From NCBI RefSeq assembly GCF_023078475.1, contig NZ_CP095741.1:124001-188000 (forward strand): 64,000 nucleotides of DNA. The letters are read 5' to 3'. Positions 34,649 to 44,314 of this stretch are shown in pieces. The number at the start of each line of letters is the position of its first letter. Position 1 is the first letter of the stretch. A model generated the notes under the pieces. The model searched no databases. It had not been told where the DNA came from and saw only the letters and a program-made list of their open reading frames with translations. The DNA is from Luteibacter aegosomaticola (GTDB lineage: Bacteria; Pseudomonadota; Gammaproteobacteria; Xanthomonadales; Rhodanobacteraceae). The position numbers and the translations under genes were made by a program.

Positions 34649-37327
34649 ATGGAGCGCTACCAGCAGCTATGGGCGTATACCGCGGTCGACCGCGAATACT
34701 TTGAGCCCTTCGCCCGGCATCGCATCGACCCGAACGAACTGGAAAACGTGGTTCGCGAGCAGCTGCCGGCCGACTGGACCCTGCATCGCTCCGGTGTCTG
34801 GTTACACGCGCAACCGGCGGAAGCCCAGTTGCCGGCGCAGGGCTGGAAGATCCATGTTTCCTCCGTGGTGGATACCGCCAGGATCGTTCTTGCGATCACT
34901 ACCGCCATGCTCATCAGCAACCGCGTGGCTTTCAAGTTCGCTGGCGACCTGCGCCTGCTAGGCGCGATCAACGGCAAGCGCTGGCCACGTGGCGGCTCGG
35001 GGAAGTTCATTACCGTCTACCCCGGTAACCTGCGCCTGTTTCGCCAACTGCTCGACGATCTCGCCGACGTGCTGGGTGGATACGCCGGGCCGCATGTGCT
35101 CACCGATCGCCGCCACCCGAGTTGTCCTATCGTGTCTTACCGCTACGGCGGCATACTCAGCGCGTATCGCATCGATGCCAGCGGCCGTCGGCATTGGCTC
35201 TTGCACCGGCCCGATGGCAGCGTTGAGCCTGATGATCGCGAGCCGCGCTATCGCGTACCCGATTGGCTAGCTGACCCCCTGGGCGAGGATCCCGCCGTGG
35301 CGGGAGGCCAGGCACCGCTGCTCGGCGGCGGCCGCTTTCGCCCACTCAGGGCGCTGACATTTTCCGCGGCTGGCGGGATCTATATCGCTGACGACCTGTA
35401 CGAGGGCCGCCGCGTGGTGATCAAGGAAGCGCGTCCCTACATCGCTGCCGCCGAAGCAGCGACAGCCAGCCTGCGCAAGGAGTTCCGCCTTCTCCGCCGG
35501 TTGGAACACCTGGCCGTGGCGCCGCGCCCGATTGCCTACTTTCGCGAGTGGGAGCACAGCTTCCTCGTGCAAGACATGCTCGAAGGCGACACGCTGCGGC
35601 TGTGGTTGGGGCGACGCTATCCGGCGCTGCGTACCGCCGCGTCATGCGCGGATGTCGCGAATTTCTTCGATGCCGTATGCCATGTGTTCGGCAATCTGGC
35701 TACGACGCTGCAGCGCATCCACGGCGCGAATATCTCGGTGGGTGACCTTTCATTTCACAACATCATGGTCGAACCCTCCGGAAGCGTGCGCCTGGTCGAT
35801 CTTGAGACTGCGGTTGAAGATGGCCTCGACCGCGTGGCGGATGCCTGGACCCCGGGCTTCGCACCCGCGCTTGCGTCGCGTGACACCCATGCCGAGGCGA
35901 TCGCTGCCGACCGCTACGCCTTTGGCGCCAATCTGTTTGCAGCGTGCGCGCCCGTCAATGCCTTGTTTGCGCTCGATCCGGCGGCGCTGCAGCGCTTCCT
36001 CGACCAGTTTGTCGAGGACATGGGCTATCCCCGTGCGTATGCCGACGCCGTACGCGCGCTCATGCATCCGATCCCGGGTTTGCGCCCCGACCCGATCGAC
36101 GTGATGGCGACCCTGCGTGTGGCCGTCGCGGGGATGCAGCGAGACGCGACGCCGGTGGCGCATAGCTTGCGCCCGCCCATGCCGTCGCCCGGCATCGCCT
36201 CACGTGTGTTCGCGTACATCGAACGCCACGCCGGGTCGCCGCGCGCGGATCGGTTCGTGCCGGCCGGCCCGGAAGTATTCGAATCGCACCCGTACGGTGT
36301 CGCGCACGGCGCGGCCGGCATCCTCCATGCGTACCAGCGAAGCAGGCGGGCGCCGCCATCGAACCTGCTGCCATGGCTATGTACCGGCGTGCGTGCGGGG
36401 AATGAGCGAGGCAGCGGGCTGATGGGCGGCGATGCGGGCATCGCATGGGTGCTGTTCGACGCGGGTGAAACCGGCGTCGCGCGGGCCTTGCTGCATGCAA
36501 CGCCGCTGGAGGAAGCGATCCACGACGCGCCTGGGCGCGACGACGGTGTCGCGGGGTGGGGCCTTGCAAGGCTCAAGGCCTGGCATTCCACTGGCGAAGG
36601 CGCGTTCCTTGAAGAGGCCGTTTTCGCAGGCACCTGGCTGCTGGCGCATGCGGTCGCCAGCCAGGATGGGTTGTGCTGGCCCGTTGGACCCCGGCAGCCG
36701 CTCGGTCTGGCCAACGGCGCCAGTGGCATTGCCCTGTTCCTGCTCCATCTGCATCTCGCCACGGGCGAAAGCGAGTATCTCGCGGCGGCGCGCGCGGCAC
36801 TCGAGTTTGATCTGGGCCACATGGTGCCGGGCATGGACGGAACACCATCGCTGCCCGCATGGGTCGGCTCGCATACGGTGCTGCCCTACGTGCAAGAAGG
36901 CACCGCAGGTTTGCTCGCCGTGGCCGCCCGCATGTATGCGTGCACGCAGGACGGGCGCTATGCCCATGCGATCATCGCGGCGGAGCGCGACCTGTTCCGT
37001 CGCCACGCCGTCCGCCCCGGCCTGTTCGATGGGCTGGCAGGCATCGGCGATACGCTGCTCGATCTCGCCACCTTCCTGCCCGAACGTGCTGAGCTATACC
37101 GCGAACAGGCACAGCGCATCGCGTGCGGCATCGAGCCCTTCCTGCTGGTGCGTGGTGACGCCCTGGCCGTGCCAGGTGCCGAACTCGTGCGTGTCAGCTG
37201 CGACCTCGCCACGGGCAGCGCCGGTGTCGGTGCATTCCTCGACCGCCTTGCTCGCGGCGGCCGTGCCTCGTTCATGCTCGATGAAGCGCTTTCGACCGCC
37301 ACGCAAGTGCGTTGCGTGGCGGCGTAA
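34649..37327 (+). CDS. lanKC: class III lanthionine/labionin synthetase
   Basis: An 892-residue trifunctional enzyme that phosphorylates Ser/Thr of the precursor, eliminates phosphate and cyclises with Cys. The ATG at 34649 is preferred over that at 34634, because AAGGGAG lies 6 nt upstream. Domains: OspF-like lyase (1-215; GWKIHVSS and RGGSGKFITVYP), a protein kinase (about 235-500; ATP Lys K259 in VVIKEARPY, catalytic D366 in VGDLSFHNIM, metal D384 in LVDLE), then a LanC-like cyclase (about 525-885; VAHGAAGILHAY, LGLANGASGIALFLL, YVQEGTAGLLA). The three zinc ligands (Cys-Cys-His) of class I, II and IV cyclases are not present, which defines class III. It ends 4 bp from the convergent TonB receptor gene. 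Confidence 0.93.
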   Translation: MERYQQLWAYTAVDREYFEPFARHRIDPNELENVVREQLPADWTLHRSGVWLHAQPAEAQLPAQGWKIHVSSVVDTARIVLAITTAMLISNRVAFKFAGDLRLLGAINGKRWPRGGSGKFITVYPGNLRLFRQLLDDLADVLGGYAGPHVLTDRRHPSCPIVSYRYGGILSAYRIDASGRRHWLLHRPDGSVEPDDREPRYRVPDWLADPLGEDPAVAGGQAPLLGGGRFRPLRALTFSAAGGIYIADDLYEGRRVVIKEARPYIAAAEAATASLRKEFRLLRRLEHLAVAPRPIAYFREWEHSFLVQDMLEGDTLRLWLGRRYPALRTAASCADVANFFDAVCHVFGNLATTLQRIHGANISVGDLSFHNIMVEPSGSVRLVDLETAVEDGLDRVADAWTPGFAPALASRDTHAEAIAADRYAFGANLFAACAPVNALFALDPAALQRFLDQFVEDMGYPRAYADAVRALMHPIPGLRPDPIDVMATLRVAVAGMQRDATPVAHSLRPPMPSPGIASRVFAYIERHAGSPRADRFVPAGPEVFESHPYGVAHGAAGILHAYQRSRRAPPSNLLPWLCTGVRAGNERGSGLMGGDAGIAWVLFDAGETGVARALLHATPLEEAIHDAPGRDDGVAGWGLARLKAWHSTGEGAFLEEAVFAGTWLLAHAVASQDGLCWPVGPRQPLGLANGASGIALFLLHLHLATGESEYLAAARAALEFDLGHMVPGMDGTPSLPAWVGSHTVLPYVQEGTAGLLAVAARMYACTQDGRYAHAIIAAERDLFRRHAVRPGLFDGLAGIGDTLLDLATFLPERAELYREQAQRIACGIEPFLLVRGDALAVPGAELVRVSCDLATGSAGVGAFLDRLARGGRASFMLDEALSTATQVRCVAA

Positions 37328-37331
37328 GTGA

Positions 37332-39629
37332 CTACAGGCGGAACTTCGCTTCCATCATCCAGGTGCGTGATGGATAGGGGTAGTACACGTAGTAGCGACG
37401 ATTGGTGAGGTTATCCACGCCAACGCTCAGTTCGACGTGATCATTAAGGGTCCAGGCCGCTTTCGCGTCGAAGGTCAGGAACTTGCTTGCCCCACCAAAC
37501 GTATCCGGGTCGATATCGCTGTGGTCGAGCGTGTTGTACTGGCGACCGGAATAGCGGCCGGCCAGCGTGAGGGCAAGATCTTCGCGGGGGTGGACCGTGC
37601 CGACGACGTTGGCCCGCCAGCGCGGGATCCGGTAGAACTGCTTGCCCTCCGACGCGGGGTTGCGGTGGTTGCGCACCGTCGTGGCCTGCGTGTAGGCGGC
37701 ATTGGCGGAGAGATCCAGCCATGGCACGAACACACCCTCCCCGTCGTAGCTCGCCTCGGCACCACGTGTCCGCACCAGGTCCACGTTCTGCACGTTGGTC
37801 ACGTTGGGGAACACGGTGGTATCGGTCTGGCTGAAGAGCGCGTTGCGCGTGTCGCTGCGATACACGGTAAAGCGGGTGACACTGTTTTCCCGGTACCACT
37901 CCGTGGAAAGCTCCCTCGACAGGTCATTCTCCGGCTTGAGGTTGGGGTTGCTGTTAACGAGGCTGATGCCGTTGAAGGTGCCCTGGAACAGCTCGCTCAC
38001 CGTGGGAAAGCGGTACGCGCGTGCGCCAGAAAGCCTCAGCGTGAGTGCGTCGGACGCGGCATACGCGAGCGATACTTTCGGCGATGTGTGCGTCTCCTTG
38101 CGCTCGGGATACCCGGTGTTTGCGCTTGCCGTGGCCCGGGCACCGTTGAAGGCGCGCCACTGCTCGTAACGCGCACCGGTGGTAAGCCGCCAGCGCTCAT
38201 CGAGCTGCCATGCATCCTGCACGTACAGCGCCTGGGTTTGCGTGCTGCCACCGTTCGCTGCCGTCTGCGTGCCAGCATCGCCGCGCCGCCAGTTGGACAG
38301 CGCATACGTACCGTTATCCAGACGGTAGCCGTCGAAGTGGTAACCGAAGCTCACCGTGTGGGTGTTTGGCCCCGTGGTATCCGGGGTGTGGCTGGCGCGG
38401 AGATCGAGCGTGCGCCAACGGCTTCCGTCGCTGGCGACGAGCACGCCGGGACCGTCGTAGGTCACCGCGCTCGCCGTGCGGTCGCGGTTCTTGTCCATAT
38501 CGAAGTACGACACGCTCCCTTCGACGTTCCACCCCGTGGCGCGATGGGTGCCCAGGGTGAGCCCATAAAGGTAGTTGCGGCTTTGCCGCGTGCCCGGCGC
38601 GAAGAAGTTCGCGGGCAAGGTGTATTGGCGGCCATCGATGCTGACCGGTCCGGACCAGACCGGGTTGCCGCTCGCGTCGCGCAGGAAGGTCTCGGTGCGA
38701 TGCGACATGTCCTGTTTCCAGTAGCCTAGCGTCGCGGCGGCGGTCAGGTCGGGCGTCAGATCGTAGGTAAAGCGTGCGTGCGCTTCATCCTGGCTCGTCG
38801 CTTCCTGGCCCTCTGAATTGATGCCGAGCACTTCGCGCGGCAGCCCTGTCGCACCCGTGTCGTTGATGGCACCGGTCGCCGGGCGGTTCGTCCCCGGCGT
38901 CGCAGAACGGTTCTGCACCGCGTAGACCAGCGGTTGCCCATTCGACTGCAAGTGCGAAACGCCGATCAGGAAGGCGAAGCGGCCGCTGCGGTCTCCGATG
39001 GTCGCGGTTTGCTTGCTGCCGCCGAAGTCGCGATTCACCCCATAGGTGTGCACGTGCTGGGTGAACGCCTGCACATCGCCGGTGACCTCGAGTTTCTCGG
39101 GCATGCGCGTCGTCATGACCACAGTCGCACCGATACTGTTGCCCGGATACAACGCCGAATAAGCGCCGTAGATGACGTCGATGCGCGCGAGGTTCTCCGC
39201 AAACGCCATCGACCAGCGCGGCGGGGTCGACCAGTTGTTGTCCAGCAGGTTCGAAAGAAGCATGCCGTCGAGGTACACCAGGCCACGCGCACTTTGCTGG
39301 TTGCTGGTGCCGCGCACGGAGAAGGTCGCGTTCTCATCGCCGATGAAGCGTTTGCGGATACCGAAGGCGGGCAGGTACTTCAGCGCGTCCTCGGTGTTCA
39401 CGATGTTCAGCCGCTCGAGTTTCGCGGGAGTGATGGTCTCTACCGCCGAAGGCATGTCGGGATCCACGGCCGTGCCGTGGCTGGTGGCGGAGACGCGTAC
39501 TTCGTGCAGGTTGGTGGTGGGCGGCGGCAGGTCGGGCGTATCGGCGGCGTGCGCGGCGCACGCGCCGGCGCCGATTGCGCAGGCGATGGCACGCGCGAGT
39601 GCGCGTCCCTCGGTGGCAAGGAAAGGCAT
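37332..39629 (-). CDS. TonB-dependent outer-membrane receptor
   Basis: A 765-residue outer-membrane active transporter. The ATG at 39629 opens a signal peptide (RAIACAIGAGACAAHA), and upstream frame extension is featureless. The plug domain runs about 45-165 (AVETITPAKLERLNIVNTED, ATFSVRGTSNQQSARGLVYL). The 22-strand barrel follows, ending in the C-terminal aromatic signature WMMEAKFRL. The TonB box region is near the mature N-terminus (LHEVRVSA). The ligand is unknown; iron chelate, copper or another cofactor are possible. Upstream on the same strand is a DUF2946 gene, a frequent companion of such receptors. It is tail to tail with lanKC and transcribed from the other side, so it need not belong to the lanthipeptide system. 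Confidence 0.93.
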   Translation of the reverse strand: MPFLATEGRALARAIACAIGAGACAAHAADTPDLPPPTTNLHEVRVSATSHGTAVDPDMPSAVETITPAKLERLNIVNTEDALKYLPAFGIRKRFIGDENATFSVRGTSNQQSARGLVYLDGMLLSNLLDNNWSTPPRWSMAFAENLARIDVIYGAYSALYPGNSIGATVVMTTRMPEKLEVTGDVQAFTQHVHTYGVNRDFGGSKQTATIGDRSGRFAFLIGVSHLQSNGQPLVYAVQNRSATPGTNRPATGAINDTGATGLPREVLGINSEGQEATSQDEAHARFTYDLTPDLTAAATLGYWKQDMSHRTETFLRDASGNPVWSGPVSIDGRQYTLPANFFAPGTRQSRNYLYGLTLGTHRATGWNVEGSVSYFDMDKNRDRTASAVTYDGPGVLVASDGSRWRTLDLRASHTPDTTGPNTHTVSFGYHFDGYRLDNGTYALSNWRRGDAGTQTAANGGSTQTQALYVQDAWQLDERWRLTTGARYEQWRAFNGARATASANTGYPERKETHTSPKVSLAYAASDALTLRLSGARAYRFPTVSELFQGTFNGISLVNSNPNLKPENDLSRELSTEWYRENSVTRFTVYRSDTRNALFSQTDTTVFPNVTNVQNVDLVRTRGAEASYDGEGVFVPWLDLSANAAYTQATTVRNHRNPASEGKQFYRIPRWRANVVGTVHPREDLALTLAGRYSGRQYNTLDHSDIDPDTFGGASKFLTFDAKAAWTLNDHVELSVGVDNLTNRRYYVYYPYPSRTWMMEAKFRL

Positions 39630-39676
39630 GGCGTAAGGGTCCGTAGGTCGTTGGCGTACAGCGGGATCGTTGGCGA

Positions 39677-40045
39677 TCAGGCGTGCGCGGCGACCGGCGG
39701 ACCTCGTGGGTGGGTGTAGAAGGACGCGCGGGGAACGAAGGCGCGGCCTGACGGTACCGGGGCATCGGTCGCAACCACCAGCCGTGGCACACCGGCCACG
39801 AGCGTCGTCCCGGCCAGGCCGGGGTGGTGGGCGAAAAGGGTGCAGTAACCACAGGCGGCATCGCCATCCCCGTGGCCCTGGGCACCCGCGCCACCGTGGT
39901 GGGCATCGACAGGTTCGCACCAGGCGCCAAGATCGGGGAGGTTCCAGGCCGTGACCCGGGAGACCGTGGGGGCAAGCGCGGAGAGCCAGACGGCGACGAT
40001 CGCCATCCACCCTAACCAACGCAGCTTGGCCGCTCCACGACGCAT
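39677..40045 (-). CDS. DUF2946 membrane/periplasmic protein
   Basis: A 122-residue small protein with one N-terminal hydrophobic helix (WLGWMAIVAVWLSALAPTVS) and the DUF2946 signature CGYCTLFAHHPGL in the middle, plus a His/Asp-rich stretch (DAHHGGAGAQGHGDGD) that could bind metal. AAGGGGAC lies upstream of the ATG at 40045. DUF2946 proteins are often beside TonB-dependent receptors and copper genes; here the receptor gene follows after 47 bp on the same strand, so they are probably co-transcribed. Biochemical function is not known. Confidence 0.8.
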   Translation of the reverse strand: MRRGAAKLRWLGWMAIVAVWLSALAPTVSRVTAWNLPDLGAWCEPVDAHHGGAGAQGHGDGDAACGYCTLFAHHPGLAGTTLVAGVPRLVVATDAPVPSGRAFVPRASFYTHPRGPPVAAHA

Positions 40046-40149
40046 GATGCGTCCCCTTGATAGCAACCCCGGACCCGGGTCCAGACATAATGGCACGGGC
40101 CGCCGTGAAGGGTATGCGGCACGGTGTCACCCCTGGCCGACGGGACCGC

Positions 40150-41760
40150 CTAAGCGCGCCGGGCCGCCGCGGGATCGGGGAGGGGAGGCACCGCCGGCGG
40201 CGTGGCCACTCCCGGCGGCTCGCGCAGGCACAGCACGATGAGGACCGCCAGCGTGCCAATGCAGCTCGCCAGCAGGAACCCGTCGAGGATGGAAAGCGTA
40301 TACGCCTGCCCGCGGACCGCCGCGGCCACCAGGCCAGCGCCGCGCGCCTCCGCGCTGCCGGCGCCCTGGGTCAACGCACCGACGGCATCGGCATAGGTGC
40401 CGATGCGCGCGTCGGTAAGCGGCGCGCCCGCCTGCACGTGCTGGCCAATCAGGTTGGAATGGTATTGCTCGGCCTTGCGGGTGAACGAGATCAACAGCGA
40501 TGTGCCGAGCTCACCACCAAAAAGGCGTGCCGTCTGGATGAGCGCGCCGAAGGTGATGCCATCGGTCGGCCCGATGTGGTGGGCGAAAAAATAAATCACC
40601 GCGGTGAGTTCGAGTGTCTCCCCGATCGCCTGCAGCAAGAGCGCGACCTTGAAATCACCCTCGGCCCATTCGGAGGTGATGCCGGTGGCGAGCAGAAAGC
40701 CGGCAGTTGCGATGGAAAAGCCGAGCCCGATGGCAAAGCGTGCATCGACCCGGTTGAGTAGCCACGCCACCGTGGGCGCAATAATGAGCTGGGGCAGCGC
40801 GACCCAGAGCAACGCATTGCCGACCTCGAGTGGCCGGAGCCCCCTCACCTGGATGAGGAAGTTGGCGACCAGGGTGTTACTCGAGGTGACGAGGAAGCGC
40901 GTTGCGGTGATCAGCAGGATGCAGAAGAACACGTTGCGGCGCACGAGCAGGCCAAAGTCCACGCTAGGCGCGGGCAACGTGGTCTCGTGCAGGAGAAACA
41001 GGCCGATGGCGATCAGGCCCGCGGCCAGTACACCCACCACGAACGTTGAATTGAACCAGTCGAGGCGATCGCCCTGATCCAGTGCGATGAACACGAGGGT
41101 GAAGCCGATCGCACCGACGAACATGCCGCGGAAATCGCCGCCGCGCAGGTACTCCTTGTCGATCGGAATATGACGCAGGCCAAACCAGTACAGGAAGAAC
41201 ATCGGGATCGCGACCACCGTGTTCTGCCAGAAGATCCAGTCCCAGCGCGCATGCTCGACATACCAGCCCTCGAGCGAGCTGGCGACGTTGAGGCCAAGGA
41301 TGATGTTCATCGCGTACGCCGCGAGGCCCCAGGGCCAGAGCTTGCGTGGCAACCCGAGCAGGATGAACGAGGCCGTGAGCGGGATGAACGTGCCGGAGCC
41401 GAGGCCGGCGATCACCTGTAGGACGACCAGGCCGCGCAGGTCCGGTGCGAACGGGATGGCGAATTCCGCTAACCCGTACACCACGCACCCGACGAGCAGG
41501 ACGCGCCGCGGGCTGAATGCGCGGCCGAGGAAGATGGCGAGTGGGCCGATGAACATCTGCGCGGCGGAGAAGGCCGTCGAGATCCATGCGCCTTCATCGA
41601 ACCCTGCGCTGACCGCGCCGCGTACGTCGGCAAGGCCGATGGAGGTGAGGCGGGACGTGAGCGTGGTGGCGATAGCGCCCAGCAGCACCGCGACGATACC
41701 CAGCCAGGGCAGCGGTGCCGTGGCGGGCGTCGGTGTACTGGGCACGGCGACGGCGTTCAA
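40150..41760 (-). CDS. MFS drug efflux transporter, EmrB/QacA (DHA2) type
   Basis: A 536-residue transporter with about 14 transmembrane helices, the inner-membrane pump of a tripartite efflux system. Its first helix is WLGIVAVLLGAIATTL. Motif C-like GLGSGTFIPLTAS is present and the fourteenth helix is IGTLAVLIVLCLREPPG. It differs from typical EmrB in the first helix loop (TSIGLADVRGAVSAGFDEGA), which is the variant found in the large DHA2 group beside EmrA/NodT genes. It is the third gene of the operon; the stop of the outer-membrane gene overlaps its start by 4 bp. Substrates are unknown, probably hydrophobic or aromatic toxins. Confidence 0.9.
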   Translation of the reverse strand: MNAVAVPSTPTPATAPLPWLGIVAVLLGAIATTLTSRLTSIGLADVRGAVSAGFDEGAWISTAFSAAQMFIGPLAIFLGRAFSPRRVLLVGCVVYGLAEFAIPFAPDLRGLVVLQVIAGLGSGTFIPLTASFILLGLPRKLWPWGLAAYAMNIILGLNVASSLEGWYVEHARWDWIFWQNTVVAIPMFFLYWFGLRHIPIDKEYLRGGDFRGMFVGAIGFTLVFIALDQGDRLDWFNSTFVVGVLAAGLIAIGLFLLHETTLPAPSVDFGLLVRRNVFFCILLITATRFLVTSSNTLVANFLIQVRGLRPLEVGNALLWVALPQLIIAPTVAWLLNRVDARFAIGLGFSIATAGFLLATGITSEWAEGDFKVALLLQAIGETLELTAVIYFFAHHIGPTDGITFGALIQTARLFGGELGTSLLISFTRKAEQYHSNLIGQHVQAGAPLTDARIGTYADAVGALTQGAGSAEARGAGLVAAAVRGQAYTLSILDGFLLASCIGTLAVLIVLCLREPPGVATPPAVPPLPDPAAARRA

Positions 41761-43184
41761 CGTGACACCGAGGCGCTGGCATCGGGCTGGCGGGGCACCG
41801 GGTCACCTTCCTTCCAGCCACCGCCCAGGGCCTTCACCAGCGAGATCGCGGCGAGCAGGCGCTGCTGGTCGTTCTGGATGACCGCGCGCTGGCTCGCCAG
41901 CGCCTGGCGTTCGGAGTCCACGACTTCGAAATAGCCCGCCAGGCCACGGTCGTAGCGCGAACGCGAGACCTTTGCCGCGGCTGTCGCCGCTTCCACGGTG
42001 GCAGCAAGCGCCGTGCCTTCCTCCTGCAGCCACGCACCGTCGCTCAAGGCATCCTGCACTTCGCGAAACGCCACGATGCCATCCTGCCGCCAATGCGCGT
42101 AGGCACCCCGGTAGGCAGCTTCCGCAGCTTCAAGACGTGCCCGGTTGCGGCCTCCTTCGAAGATCGGCAGGTGGATGGAGGGGCCGATACCCCAAAGACG
42201 GCTATCGCGTGCCGTGAGATCGCCTGCATCGTTGCTGGCGAAGCCCGCGGATGCGGTGAGCTGCACGGACGGGAAAAACGCGGTGCGGGCGACGCCGATG
42301 CGCGCGCTGGCGGCAGCCAGGGCTTGCTCGTCGCTGGCCACATCGGGCCGTCGGGTGAGCAGGGTGGATGGCAAGCCCGCAGGGATGGCGGGCAGCGTAG
42401 GCGTCCAGGGCTTCGGCGCCACATGGAAATCCGGTGCGTCACGTGCCTCGAGCACGGCCAATGCATGCTCAAGGTTATCGCGCCGCCGATGCGCATCCGC
42501 CAGGTCGGCGCGGGTCTGCGCGAGGTCCGCGCGGGCACGCAACACATCGAGATCGCTGACGACGCCGGCATGCGCGCGGCGGTCGGCGAGCTTCAGTGCA
42601 TCGTCGCGCAGGCTGACGGTACGGACCAGTACGTCGATATCGCGATCGGCGCTGCGCAGACTTAGATACGTTGAAGCGGTCGCGGCGGCGAGGCTGAGAC
42701 GCAGCGTGGCCACGCTGTCGGCGCCGGATTCGACATCGGCCTGGGCGGCCTCGACGCTGCGGCGGACGCGACCCCATAGGTCCACTTCGTACGCGACATC
42801 GACCGGTACGCGGTAGAGCGTGGTTTCCAGCGCAGGTAGCGCATTGGACACGGTGCCCGAGGTACGTCCCCGCAGGTAGGCCGGGTCGAGCGACACCTGG
42901 GGGAACTCATCGGCGCGCGCGACGCCCAGCAACGCACGTGCCTGGTCGTAACGGGCCAGTGCGCCCGCGAGATCCTGGTTCGCCGCGAGGGTCGCATCGA
43001 CGTGCTGGCCGAGTTCGTCGTCGCCAAACAGGGCCCACCAACGATCCGGCAATACTGTGCCTTCGTTGGCCGGGTGTTCCCACGCCGCGGGTGCCGGGCG
43101 AGCAGGGCGCTGGTAGTCCGGCCCCTGCACGCAACCGGCGAGCACCGTGGCGCCGAGCAGTAGCGCAAGGCGCCGGTGCTTCAC
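41757..43184 (-). CDS. NodT-family outer-membrane efflux lipoprotein
   Basis: A 475-residue TolC-like channel. The N-terminal lipobox is LAGC (residue 18 region: LLLGATVLAGCVQGPDYQRP), followed by two OEP repeats that form the beta-barrel and helical tunnel (ATLAANQDLAGALARYDQAR; GVVSDLDVLRARADLAQTRA; RYDRGLAGYFEVVDSERQAL). It joins the EmrA-like adaptor and EmrB-like pump of the same operon, and both neighbours overlap it by 4 bp, so the three proteins are probably made in equal amounts by translational coupling. Confidence 0.92.
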   Translation of the reverse strand: MKHRRLALLLGATVLAGCVQGPDYQRPARPAPAAWEHPANEGTVLPDRWWALFGDDELGQHVDATLAANQDLAGALARYDQARALLGVARADEFPQVSLDPAYLRGRTSGTVSNALPALETTLYRVPVDVAYEVDLWGRVRRSVEAAQADVESGADSVATLRLSLAAATASTYLSLRSADRDIDVLVRTVSLRDDALKLADRRAHAGVVSDLDVLRARADLAQTRADLADAHRRRDNLEHALAVLEARDAPDFHVAPKPWTPTLPAIPAGLPSTLLTRRPDVASDEQALAAASARIGVARTAFFPSVQLTASAGFASNDAGDLTARDSRLWGIGPSIHLPIFEGGRNRARLEAAEAAYRGAYAHWRQDGIVAFREVQDALSDGAWLQEEGTALAATVEAATAAAKVSRSRYDRGLAGYFEVVDSERQALASQRAVIQNDQQRLLAAISLVKALGGGWKEGDPVPRQPDASASVSR

Positions 43185-44167
43185 TTCGTATCTCCCGCGC
43201 GGATCTTGACGATGGTCGACAGTCCGGGCGGCAGGCGTTCACGGTAGTGGCGCAGGTCGTCGTCGCTGAACAAGATCTTCACCGGCACGCGCTGGACCAC
43301 CTTGGTGAAGTTGCCTGTCGCGTTATCCGGCGGGAGCAGTGCGAACTGCGAGCCGGAGGCGGGTGCGATGCTATCCACGTGCCCCGTGAAGGTGATGCCC
43401 GATAGCGCGTCCACGGTCATGCGTGCCTCGGTGCCGCGCTTCATGCCGTGCAGCTGGGTTTCCTTGAAATTGGCGACGACCCAGACTTCATCCGAGACGA
43501 TCGAAAGCAAGGTCTGTCCTGCCGTTACCCGTGCGCCCACTTCCACCGTGCGCCGGCCCACGTAGCCACTGACGGGCGCGATCACCTTGGTATAGCCATA
43601 GGCCAGCTGGGCATCGTGCAGTGACGCCTCGCCCGTGGCGACCTGGGCCTTCGCCGAGGCAAGCGCGGCCGCCGCCGCGACCTTGCGCGCCTCCGCGCTG
43701 GTCTTGTTCGCCTTCGCCGAATCGGACGCCGCGCGGGCCGCGTCGTATTCCTGTTTCGAAATGCCGCGTGGCGTTTCGTTGACCAGCTCGCTCGCACGGG
43801 TCAGGTCGAACCCCGTTTTGCGTACGCTGGCATCCGACGCGACGATCGCGGCCTCCGCTTCGGCGATCTGCGCCTGCGCGCTGGCCACCTGACCTTGTGC
43901 GCGGTCGATATCCGCCCGTGCCTGCTCCACGCGCACGTCGAAATCGCGCGTATCCAGTTGCAGCAGGACATCACCGGCCTTCACATGCTGGTTGTCGTCG
44001 ACGTACAACGCGGTGACCGTACCCGTCACGCGGGGTGCCACGGGATGGATACGGCCGGTCACGTATGCATCGGTGGTGGTTTCGGTGCGATCCAGCCATG
44101 CGAAAAGCAGCACGGCGAGCGTGCCCAGGACCAGGATGGCGCCGATGATGCGCAACGCGAGTTTCAT
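43181..44167 (-). CDS. EmrA/HlyD-family efflux adaptor
   Basis: A 328-residue membrane fusion protein with one N-terminal transmembrane helix (LRIIGAILVLGTLAVLLFAW) and then the lipoyl halves (TDAYVTGRIHPVAPRVTGTV; IAPVSGYVGRRTVEVGARVT) around an alpha hairpin. The ATG at 44167 is used because AAGGG is about 10 nt upstream; in-frame ATGs at 44176 and 44197 are alternatives. First gene of the three-gene efflux operon. The divergent modA gene starts about 150 bp away; no regulator is adjacent. Confidence 0.9.
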   Translation of the reverse strand: MKLALRIIGAILVLGTLAVLLFAWLDRTETTTDAYVTGRIHPVAPRVTGTVTALYVDDNQHVKAGDVLLQLDTRDFDVRVEQARADIDRAQGQVASAQAQIAEAEAAIVASDASVRKTGFDLTRASELVNETPRGISKQEYDAARAASDSAKANKTSAEARKVAAAAALASAKAQVATGEASLHDAQLAYGYTKVIAPVSGYVGRRTVEVGARVTAGQTLLSIVSDEVWVVANFKETQLHGMKRGTEARMTVDALSGITFTGHVDSIAPASGSQFALLPPDNATGNFTKVVQRVPVKILFSDDDLRHYRERLPPGLSTIVKIRAGDTK

Positions 44168-44314
44168 GGGGGCCATACCCTTGTTCGATCCGGCCACGCT
44201 GCCACCGGCCGAGGGTGCTGGCTTGGAGATCCTTGTCCGTGCAGCGCAGCAGTTCCCGCGCCTTGTGCGCCCCGCGTATAGTCCTTGCCGATGCCCTTGC
44301 CGGAAAACCCTGCC

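Noticed and set aside
37332..40045. TonB receptor and DUF2946 gene as part of the lanthipeptide locus
   Set aside because: They are transcribed convergently from a separate promoter; proximity (4 bp tail to tail) is the only link, and DUF2946 plus receptor pairs occur independently.
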